5,379 nucleotides of DNA. Origin: an uncultured Clostridia bacterium. GTDB lineage: Bacteria; Bacillota; Clostridia; TANB77; CAG-508. A model generated the notes under the pieces. It was not told the origin of the DNA. It saw nothing but the letters and a program-made list of their open reading frames with translations, and made no database searches. The translations under genes and the position numbers were made by a program. Below, piece by piece: positions 1 through 5,108 of the stretch; positions within the stretch are counted from its first letter, which is position 1; each line of letters opens with the position of its first letter. The stretch covers positions 1-5,379 of the forward strand of contig CALXSO010000049.1 of the NCBI GenBank assembly GCA_944391155.1, in the 5' to 3' direction.

Positions 1-1
1 T

Positions 2-154
2 TTTGGAGGATATGTAGAATATAATCTAATGATTATAGAAAACCAGTCAACAAAAATAAGTAAAATATTATCTTGCTCAATTATACTATTTTTTTTAATT
101 TGTTTTATAATTTTTACATTCAATTCAACAAATGTTAAATTATTTCAATATTAA
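2..154 (+). CDS. C-terminal end of an unidentified membrane protein, cut by the window edge
   Basis: A reading frame is open from base 2 to a TAA at 152-154 and would encode about 50 residues. It contains one strongly hydrophobic stretch (SIILFFLICFIIFTF) preceded by a Lys-rich segment (STKISK) and followed by a short polar tail ending in KLFQY. This looks like a last transmembrane helix with a short tail. Fifty stop-free codons are unlikely by chance at this A+T content, which is the main reason to call it. The GGAGGA at 5-10 is followed within two bases by ATG TAG in another frame, so it does not start this frame. The first in-frame ATG (29-31) is about 19 nt from that SD, too far, so a gene entering from the left is preferred over a 41-residue small protein. 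The family is not recognised. The gene ends convergently to the minus-strand operon. Confidence 0.45.
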   Translation, partial: FGGYVEYNLMIIENQSTKISKILSCSIILFFLICFIIFTFNSTNVKLFQY

Positions 155-280
155 TAGATACATGCTAACAATTCTAATTTTGTTTTTACTATCCTAATAT
201 ACGCATATAAAAATATTAAAATATAAATGAAATAGATTACATAGGCAAAACGAAACAGCCATTTACACAAAAAAATAAAT

Positions 281-501
281 AAAGTAAAAACATAAATAAA
301 ACCAAAACATAGATAAAGCCAAAACACAAATAAAGCCAAAACACAAATAAAGCCAAAACACAAATTAAGACAAAATATAAATAAAACCAAAACATAAATA
401 AAGCCAAAACACAAATAAAGCCACAGCATAAATAAAGCAAAAGCATAAATAAAACCAAAACATAAACAAAGCCAAAATATAAATTAAGCTACAATATAGA
501 A
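281..501. repeat. 17-bp tandem repeat array (13 units) in the convergent intergenic region
   Basis: Thirteen consecutive 17-bp units run in register without an indel. The commonest unit is AAAGCCAAAACACAAAT, identical at 315, 332, 349 and 400. Related units at 298, 383 and 451 read AAAACCAAAACAT followed by AGAT, AAAT or AAAC. The units at both ends (281, 485) are the most diverged. The array stops 10 bp short of the TAG stop of the minus-strand pyrophosphorylase gene. On the plus strand it is nearly all A and C. On the minus strand it has almost no stop codons, so it yields long hydrophobic spurious frames whose peptide repeats every 17 residues (51 bp); these are not counted as genes. The rest of this gene-free stretch (155-280 and 502-511) shows only A+T-rich sequence, with weak array-like matches at 264-280. 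No hairpin terminator is visible in it. Confidence 0.93.
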
Positions 502-511
502 AACAAAAACA

Positions 512-1762
512 CTATACACTGCCCCAAAAAGCCACATACTTAGCAATAGCACTATCAGGGTTAAACTTTCCAGTAAAATCCTTAATAGGAGCAAACTCTT
601 TATTAGCATCAACCCTAAAAAGAAGCATATCATCAAAAAAGTAAAAAGCATCAAAAATAAAATTCTCAAACTTAAAAACATTTGGTTTATCAGGAACCTC
701 TTTAACACCCTCCTCATTAACAAAGGCGTTTTTCTTATAAGCCCTATGATAAGGCAAATTAATATCAGAAACCAGTTTAACAGCATCAATACTCATCAAA
801 TGAGAAAGCATATTAGCATCTCTATACAAATAATTTCCAGAAGTATCCTTTAATTCAGAAAGTTCAAAAGTAATATCAACATAATCAAGAATAGCCGGTT
901 TACCATCCTTCTTGCAATATACAGCAGTCTTTTCCAAAGGAGTTTCCTTAAAAATAGACTTAGAAGCAATTTGATTTTTAGAATAAATAGTCAAACCTAA
1001 AAACACAGAATCCACATTCTGTAACAAAACATTATCAATCCCACCAAAAGAAATCCACTTAATCCCCAAAGTACTCATAACATCAAGAATACCATCATTT
1101 TTCATAGAAGCAAAAACATTTCCATTACCGTTTGCAGCCTCTCTAATCAAATAAGGTTCTTGCAAAAGTAAATTTCTATCAACACTAATAATAGGCAACT
1201 TTCCTTGTCTAAAAAAATAAACAGACTCTTTAGGATAACCAAAAAAATTATTCATTTCAAAGAAAGCCTTAGTTGGAGCATCATTCTCATCACTAGTCAT
1301 AATAAACCAAGGAATCACAACAGCATACTTTTCATTAGCACGTTTAATATCATCACACATTATCTCAAATAAAGATTTTCTAACAGGTTTTAAATTAAGC
1401 AAATAAGTACCCTTTGGACCTTTATAACCCAAACGAGATCCTTGACCACCAGCCATTGTAACAACAGCGAACTGGTTATTTTTAATAATTTCTTCACCAA
1501 TAGACTTATAAAGTTTAATATCATGCTCAGAAATAGAATATTTATCTATATAAGGTAAAGGAGTCACCTTTTGAGTCAAAGAAAAATTATCAGTCATAGA
1601 TTTATCATACAAAGAAAAAATCTCATCAAAATCAATAGACAAAATTTGCCTAATTAAAATATCCTTTTCCTCATCTGTAAGACTATCATAAAAATTTAAC
1701 AAATGTTCCTGATTATATTTTTTTAAAATTTTCATTGAATTTTCTAAATCTGATTTATTCAT
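512..1762 (-). CDS. UDPGP-family UTP-sugar-1-phosphate uridylyltransferase (UDP-glucose or UDP-GlcNAc pyrophosphorylase type)
   Basis: This cytoplasmic nucleotidyltransferase of 416 aa is expected to join UTP and a hexose-1-phosphate into a UDP-sugar and pyrophosphate. The family signature MAGGQGSRLGYKGPKG is at residues 103-118. Other family landmarks are MTSDEND (155-161), FFRQGKLP (183-190), NGNG (211-214), GGIDN (240-244), Lys272 with EK 277-278, KFENFIFDA (364-372) and EFAPIK (389-394). The N-terminal helical part (QEHLLNFYDSLTDEE) is also typical, and the length is near the usual ~400 aa. Some positions drift from the pattern I expect: DSVF where DPxF is usual, DYVD where EYSE is usual, EKTA where EKVG is usual. 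The ATG at 1762 follows GGGAGTG (1768-1774) by 5 nt. It is the last gene of the minus-strand operon, 65 bp after the phosphoesterase. Third codon positions are extremely T/G-rich. The substrate (Glc-1-P, GlcNAc-1-P or another) cannot be fixed from sequence; supply of cell-envelope precursors is the likely role. Confidence 0.9.
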   Translation of the reverse strand: MNKSDLENSMKILKKYNQEHLLNFYDSLTDEEKDILIRQILSIDFDEIFSLYDKSMTDNFSLTQKVTPLPYIDKYSISEHDIKLYKSIGEEIIKNNQFAVVTMAGGQGSRLGYKGPKGTYLLNLKPVRKSLFEIMCDDIKRANEKYAVVIPWFIMTSDENDAPTKAFFEMNNFFGYPKESVYFFRQGKLPIISVDRNLLLQEPYLIREAANGNGNVFASMKNDGILDVMSTLGIKWISFGGIDNVLLQNVDSVFLGLTIYSKNQIASKSIFKETPLEKTAVYCKKDGKPAILDYVDITFELSELKDTSGNYLYRDANMLSHLMSIDAVKLVSDINLPYHRAYKKNAFVNEEGVKEVPDKPNVFKFENFIFDAFYFFDDMLLFRVDANKEFAPIKDFTGKFNPDSAIAKYVAFWGSV

Positions 1763-1827
1763 AAAAACACTCCCAAATTCAATCTAACCATAAAATAAAA
1801 GATACAAATAAAAATTAATAAGCAAAA

Positions 1828-2640
1828 TTAATTCAAATTATACACTGTAGGGATAGCACCTTTTAAAGTATTAATAATCATATTCTTATTTGGCATATCA
1901 GAATTCTCCAAATCCCTAATTTCCTTCTCAATATTATAAGGAATTCTAACTAATTGAAAAGAAATCGAATCTAAATCTTTACAACCAAATAGCCCCTCCA
2001 CTATTATATAAGATGCAAGAGTCGAAAATTTGTTACTTTTGTCATCCACATCTGAATTTAACATTTCAACAGGAATACCCACACTACCAGGATTAAAAAT
2101 AGTCTTATTCTTAAATCTAACAATACAAGGAGTATGAATATGTCCAAATCCAACAATATCTGGTTCAGGATCTGCATCAGATTTATTTAAAAAAGAAGTA
2201 TTCTTAAATAAATCATCAGGAGAAGACAATTCATTACCAGCATATCTAGTATTTTCATTAGAAAACATTGGATTATAAATACTAAATAAGTCATAAGGAG
2301 AAGCATGAAATAATCTAATTAAATGACCGCTTAAATAAAAATCATAAAAAACCGGTAAATTAAATATAAAATTAGCTCTCTCTTCACCAATCCTATCTCT
2401 AGACCAAAAATGTTTATCTTTAACCTCTGGTCTACAAATAGTATAATCAGAATTACCTATAAGCATAACATCGCAGACTTCTCTTAATTTATCAATAACT
2501 AAATCAGGATGTGTACACTTAGCAACATAATCACCCAGACAAAATATCCTATCAATACCACGATTAGAAATATCTTTCAAAACACAATCTAAAGCTGTAA
2601 TATTACCATGTACATCAGAAATAATTGCAATTCTATCCAT
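1828..2640 (-). CDS. Calcineurin-like metallophosphoesterase
   Basis: The 270-aa protein carries the full set of metallophosphoesterase motifs in order: SDVHGN (Asp9, His11), GDYV (Asp37), GNSD (Asn63), FHASP (His112), GFGHIHTP (His167, His169) and FNPGSVGIP (182-190). These residues bind two metal ions for phosphoester hydrolysis. GNSD replaces the GNHD of many phosphoesterases and resembles the GNCD of YfcE-type enzymes, so cyclic-nucleotide or other phosphodiesterase activity is possible, but the substrate is unknown. The protein is longer than YfcE (about 180 aa) because of an insert around residues 115-160 and a C-terminal extension after residue 190. No signal peptide is present, so it is cytoplasmic. 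An ATG 15 bp further upstream (2655) is rejected because its bases are part of the SD GGGAGGTG; the start at 2640 lies 7 nt after GGAGG. It is the middle gene of the operon, 32 bp after dgt. Confidence 0.9.
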   Translation of the reverse strand: MDRIAIISDVHGNITALDCVLKDISNRGIDRIFCLGDYVAKCTHPDLVIDKLREVCDVMLIGNSDYTICRPEVKDKHFWSRDRIGEERANFIFNLPVFYDFYLSGHLIRLFHASPYDLFSIYNPMFSNENTRYAGNELSSPDDLFKNTSFLNKSDADPEPDIVGFGHIHTPCIVRFKNKTIFNPGSVGIPVEMLNSDVDDKSNKFSTLASYIIVEGLFGCKDLDSISFQLVRIPYNIEKEIRDLENSDMPNKNMIINTLKGAIPTVYNLN

Positions 2641-2645
2641 ATACA

Positions 2646-2653
2646 CACCTCCC
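2646..2653 (-). promoter_or_regulatory. Ribosome binding site that decides the metallophosphoesterase start
   Basis: The minus strand reads GGGAGGTG here, a near-perfect SD, 7 nt (from GGAGG) before the ATG at 2640. The competing upstream ATG at 2655 overlaps the SD itself (ATGGGAGGTG) and has no SD of its own, so the shorter 270-residue protein is preferred. Confidence 0.9.
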
Positions 2654-2672
2654 ATAAAATTTATTACAAAAA

Positions 2673-3875
2673 TTAAAATCCAATAATATCATTATAAACA
2701 TCGATAGCAAAATTATCTGTCATTCCAGAAATGTAATACAAAATACAACGAGAAAAATCCACCTCACTATCAACATTGAAAAAAATGTGATTTTTTAACT
2801 TCAATAAATCCCTATCACCACAATCATAATATTGTTTATAAAATCCTAGAAAGCTATCACTTAAAAGTTTTGAAGTTTTAGAAAGATTTTTAATAGAAGT
2901 CATGGTATTTTTTCCATCAAAACAATTTTTTAAGGTATCATATATTTCATTAAGAACTAACCTAAAATATTTAACAGAAGGTTTTATTCTTTCACAAAAA
3001 TATATATTCAAATAATTAAACCTCTTAACATTATTCATCAACTCAAAAGCTTCATCAGAGAAACACAAACCTTTTTCAGGAGAAGAATTTTCGCATAAAT
3101 CAGAAAGAAGATAATTAATAAGTACAGTATTATTAATTTTTTTATCATCAAAAGACTTTAAAAGGTTGTCTAAATCCACCAAGTGCTCATCTAAAATCCC
3201 CAATGTAATAGCATCTTCTATATCACGACCAATATATGATATTTTATCAGCAACTTTCACACAGCAAGCTTCCCAAGTATAAGGATTATATTCATTAGGA
3301 TAAGAATATTGAGATAAATCAATATACTCAAGTCGAGGTTTAAGACCATTTTCATCAATTTCGCCACAATGAGAAATAATACCATCTCTAACAGCATAAG
3401 TTAAATTCAAATTTTCTTTAAATCTATCTTGATTCTCTAATAATTCAATATAATCAACAAATTCCAAACCATTTTTCTCATGCCAAAAAGGAGAATGTAA
3501 ATCACGTTTACTAATTTCAGATAAAATACGTTCACCTTCATGACCAAAAGGACTATGACCAATATCATGTGCAACAGAAATCGCTTTAGTAAGTTCAGTA
3601 TTTAAACCAAGATAATTTGCAATTGTATAACTTATAGACTCAACATGAGTAACATGTTCAATTCTAGTGCAAATATGATCATTTTCAGGAGAAAAAAACA
3701 CTTGAGTTTTATGTTTCAATCTTCTATAAGCTGTAGAATTAATAATTCTAGTATAATCACGCTCAAAATCACTTCGTAAATCATTTCCTCTTGAATATAA
3801 AGGATAATTTCTTTTTATAATTTTTTTCCAATTAGGATTTAAAATATTAGCAGCAAATTTCTCAAATTTTTTCAT
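2673..3875 (-). CDS. dgt: dGTPase-like HD-domain deoxynucleoside triphosphate triphosphohydrolase
   Basis: The 400-aa cytoplasmic protein belongs to the dGTP triphosphohydrolase-like HD superfamily, which cleaves a dNTP to a deoxynucleoside plus tripolyphosphate. The N-terminal family block FERDYTRI...AYRRLKHKTQVF is at 37-60. The HD metal site is intact: His74 (RIEHVTHV), His103-Asp104 with His107 and His112 (AHDIGHSPFGHEGE), His169 (GIISHCGE) and Asp210 (VKVADKISYIGRDIEDA). The C-terminus keeps a family-like block (YYISGMTDNFAIDVY). Length is normal. The ATG at 3875 lies 5 nt after GGAGG; a longer version from TTG (3887) would overlap that SD and is rejected. It is the first gene of the minus-strand operon and probably starts from a promoter that overlaps a palindrome. 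Substrate preference among dNTPs, and whether it needs an allosteric dNTP as many homologues do, cannot be read here. Confidence 0.93.
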   Translation of the reverse strand: MKKFEKFAANILNPNWKKIIKRNYPLYSRGNDLRSDFERDYTRIINSTAYRRLKHKTQVFFSPENDHICTRIEHVTHVESISYTIANYLGLNTELTKAISVAHDIGHSPFGHEGERILSEISKRDLHSPFWHEKNGLEFVDYIELLENQDRFKENLNLTYAVRDGIISHCGEIDENGLKPRLEYIDLSQYSYPNEYNPYTWEACCVKVADKISYIGRDIEDAITLGILDEHLVDLDNLLKSFDDKKINNTVLINYLLSDLCENSSPEKGLCFSDEAFELMNNVKRFNYLNIYFCERIKPSVKYFRLVLNEIYDTLKNCFDGKNTMTSIKNLSKTSKLLSDSFLGFYKQYYDCGDRDLLKLKNHIFFNVDSEVDFSRCILYYISGMTDNFAIDVYNDIIGF

Positions 3876-3879
3876 ACTA

Positions 3880-3885
3880 CCCTCC
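3880..3885 (-). promoter_or_regulatory. Ribosome binding site that decides the dgt start
   Basis: The minus strand reads GGAGGG followed by TAGT and ATG (3875). The in-frame TTG at 3887 immediately overlaps this SD, so the ATG is the start. Only about 15 bp separate this SD from the expected transcription start near 3899, giving a short 5' leader for the operon. Confidence 0.9.
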
Positions 3886-3905
3886 AAAAATAAACTATTA
3901 TATAT

Positions 3906-3934
3906 ATTTTACTATAAAATCGAATAAATGTAAA
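3906..3934 (-). promoter_or_regulatory. Predicted sigma-A promoter of the dgt operon
   Basis: On the minus strand TTTACA (3934-3929) is followed by exactly 17 bp and then TAAAAT (3911-3906). That is a close match to the -35/-10 consensus, with transcription expected to begin near 3899. A perfect TATAAT also lies at 3902-3897, but it has no recognisable -35 at 17-18 bp and may be an alternative -10. The -35 box is inside the left arm of the 22-bp palindrome. Confidence 0.65.
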
Positions 3935-3948
3935 TTAAAGTTTACATT
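3927..3948. promoter_or_regulatory. Perfect 8-bp inverted repeat between divergent promoters; possible operator
   Basis: The arms AATGTAAA (3927-3934) and TTTACATT (3941-3948) are exact reverse complements, separated by the 6-bp spacer TTAAAG. Each arm contains the -35 hexamer of one of two divergent promoters. A dimeric regulator bound here would block both -35 boxes. Part of the symmetry follows simply from two TTTACA boxes facing apart, but the extra TT outside each hexamer also matches. I do not recognise the motif as a site of a named regulator. Confidence 0.55.
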
Positions 3949-3969
3949 AAAAAAATAAAGTAGTATAAT
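3941..3969 (+). promoter_or_regulatory. Predicted sigma-A promoter of the small ORF-tmk unit
   Basis: TTTACA (3941-3946), a 17-bp spacer and a perfect TATAAT (3964-3969) form a strong plus-strand promoter, with transcription expected to start near 3976. This leaves an A+T-rich leader of about 147 nt before the small ORF at 4123. I see no riboswitch-like fold or GC-rich attenuator in it. A second TATAAT at 4017-4022 has no -35 at the right distance. Confidence 0.68.
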
Positions 3970-4110
3970 AAGAATTAAAGTTCAGATAAAAACAAAAAGC
4001 ATTCAAAAGATTGATATATAATATTCCTAATCAAAAAAACTTTACTATTTAAAAATGCCTTCAAAAAATATTCATATATCAACTTTTACATGTTTTCTAT
4101 AAAATAAAAA

Positions 4111-4119
4111 AAGGAGGAG
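4111..4119 (+). promoter_or_regulatory. Strong ribosome binding site of the 47-aa small protein
   Basis: AAGGAGGAG ends 3 nt before the ATG at 4123, and its GGAGG core ends 5 nt before it. This is the strongest evidence that the short frame that follows is a real gene, as it has one of the best SD matches in the window. Confidence 0.85.
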
Positions 4120-4122
4120 AAA

Positions 4123-4266
4123 ATGTTACATATAATAAAAGATGATTTTGATGAAAGTCCAGAAGATATTTTAAACACAATAAACAATATGTTAAACAAA
4201 AACGAAGAACTGGAAAACGAAAAAGAATATAAAAATGAAAATAAAAATAAAAATAAAAATATATAA
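4123..4266 (+). CDS. Unrecognised 47-aa acidic small protein with a Lys-Asn tail
   Basis: The frame encodes 47 residues and ends with TAA at 4264-4266. The N-terminal half is acidic and helix-prone (IIKDDFDESPEDILNTI, then NNMLNKNEELENEKE). The last ten or so residues are low-complexity Lys/Asn (NENKNKNKNI) encoded by an A-rich hexamer repeat. There is no signal peptide, membrane segment or Cys/His metal site, so a soluble cytoplasmic protein is expected. The very strong SD, a predicted promoter upstream and A-ending codons like those of tmk support it as a gene. It is the first frame of the plus-strand unit, 154 bp before tmk, and shares no recognised family with it. It could be a small regulator, a partner protein or a leader frame; no function is assigned. 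Confidence 0.68.
   Translation: MLHIIKDDFDESPEDILNTINNMLNKNEELENEKEYKNENKNKNKNI
4231..4260 (+). repeat. Hexanucleotide repeat (AAAAAT, 5 units) inside the small ORF
   Basis: Five consecutive 6-bp units run here: AAAAAT, GAAAAT, then AAAAAT three times. They encode the Lys-Asn/Glu-Asn tail of the 47-aa protein. Because the unit is 6 bp, gain or loss of units would lengthen or shorten the tail without shifting the frame. Confidence 0.8.
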
Positions 4267-4381
4267 TATAAATATAAAATAAAATATATAATAAAAATAT
4301 AAAATAAGAATCAAAAAGAAAGCATAACAAAACACACATAAACGGTTTATAGGGAAATCCAGAAAAACCTAAATAATATAT
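4267..4381 (+). other. A+T-rich gap between small ORF and tmk with a 13-bp palindrome
   Basis: This interval has no ORF with a start and SD. Its first part is almost only A and T (several TATAAT-like strings but no -35 partners). A perfect palindrome with a one-base centre, ATAAACGGTTTAT, lies at 4338-4350, and GGTTT (4344-4348) could pair with AAACC downstream (4365-4369) around a loop. No U-tract follows a stem, so I do not call a terminator; transcription from the small ORF probably continues into tmk. Confidence 0.4.
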
Positions 4382-4420
4382 AAAGGAGAAAAGATATATA
4401 TCAATATATCAAAAAATAAA
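4382..4420 (+). promoter_or_regulatory. Distant SD and intervening hairpin before tmk
   Basis: The only SD-like sequence before tmk is AAAGGAG (4382-4388), 32 nt from the ATG at 4421. Between them the arms GATATAT (4393-4399) and ATATATC (4404-4410) can form a 7-bp stem with a 4-nt loop. Folding it would leave 14 unpaired nt between SD and ATG. No ATG, GTG or TTG lies in frame between the in-frame stop at 4370-4372 and 4421. The stem has only one G-C pair, so its stability is doubtful. Confidence 0.5.
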
Positions 4421-5098
4421 ATGGGAAAATTATTCGTAATAGATGGAACAGACGCAAGTGGAAAACAAACACAACTACAAAAATTAAAAGAAAGATTAGA
4501 TAAAGAAGGAATAGAATATAGAAGTGTAAGTTTTCCAAATTATGACAGTGAAAGCTCTAGCCTAGTAAAAATATATCTAAATGGAGAATTAGCAGAAGAT
4601 CCAAAAGAAATTAGTCCATATATAGCATCAACATTTTATGCTGCAGACAGATACATAACATTCAAAAAAGAATATGAAGAATATTATAAAAATGGAGGTA
4701 TAATTTTAGCAGATAGATATACTACATCGAATATGGTACATCAAGCAGGAAAAATAAAAGATGACAAAGAAAGAGAAAAGTTCCTTAACTGGTTATGGGA
4801 TTTTGAGTTTAACTTATATGGATTACCAGTACCAACAGAAGTATTTTTCTTAAATATGCCAACAGAATACGCACTAAAACTAATGGAAAACAGAAAAAAT
4901 AAAATAACAAAAGAAGAGAAGAAAGATATTCATGAAAGAAATCCAGAGCATATGAAAGATGCATATGAAGAAGCATGCAAATTATCAAAAAAATACAATT
5001 GGAAAGAAATAAAATGTGTAAAAGACGGAAAGATAAGAACAATAGAAGATATTCACGAAGAAATATATGAAGCAATAAAAAATAAAATAATAAAATAA
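4421..5098 (+). CDS. tmk: Thymidylate kinase (dTMP kinase), long clostridial-type form
   Basis: The 225-aa cytoplasmic P-loop kinase transfers the ATP gamma-phosphate to dTMP, giving dTDP for dTTP synthesis. The P-loop GTDASGK is at residues 9-15. FPNYDSESS (38-46), YAADRY (73-78) and the LADRY motif (96-100, Asp98-Arg99) with TSNMVHQAGK (102-111) form the substrate site. A Lys/Arg-rich lid with ENRKNK (156-161) and DIHERN (169-174) follows. The protein is somewhat longer than the E. coli-type enzyme (about 210 aa), as seen in many Clostridia. The start at 4421 gives the expected N-terminus (MGKLFVIDGTD) right before the P-loop, although the nearest SD is 32 nt upstream. Third codon positions are dominated by A (16 of codons 2-21), unlike the minus-strand genes. 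It is probably transcribed with the 47-aa ORF, from a promoter facing away from dgt. Confidence 0.95.
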   Translation: MGKLFVIDGTDASGKQTQLQKLKERLDKEGIEYRSVSFPNYDSESSSLVKIYLNGELAEDPKEISPYIASTFYAADRYITFKKEYEEYYKNGGIILADRYTTSNMVHQAGKIKDDKEREKFLNWLWDFEFNLYGLPVPTEVFFLNMPTEYALKLMENRKNKITKEEKKDIHERNPEHMKDAYEEACKLSKKYNWKEIKCVKDGKIRTIEDIHEEIYEAIKNKIIK

Positions 5099-5108
5099 TA
5101 AAATGATA

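Noticed and set aside
151..458. Two overlapping minus-strand hydrophobic ORFs (92 and 73 aa) across the 17-bp array
   Set aside because: Their sequence is the translated tandem repeat in different frames, with no SD before either ATG and no domain; they are shadows of the repeat.
281..501. Plasmid-type iterons or a CRISPR array
   Set aside because: Units are directly contiguous without unique spacers, and neither a Rep, Cas nor DnaA-box context is present.
366..511. Possible readthrough extension of the UDPGP protein past its TAG into the array (about 48 hydrophobic codons open in frame)
   Set aside because: The array is open in most minus-strand frames anyway, the protein already ends at the usual family length, and no recoding signal is visible.
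484..789. Minus-strand ORF of 101 aa
   Set aside because: It overlaps the end of the UDPGP gene in another frame, has no SD, and its hydrophobic bias comes from T-rich codons.
4055..4102. Possible 15-codon leader peptide (MPSKNIHISTFTCFL) before the small ORF
   Set aside because: No SD precedes its ATG and no attenuator-type hairpins follow it.
4097..4339. Minus-strand ORF of 80 aa, Phe/Tyr-rich
   Set aside because: It is antisense to the well-initiated 47-aa ORF and to A-rich spacer, and its composition reflects T-rich low-complexity sequence.
4809..5075. Minus-strand ORF of 88 aa
   Set aside because: It is antisense to the conserved tmk coding sequence, with no SD.
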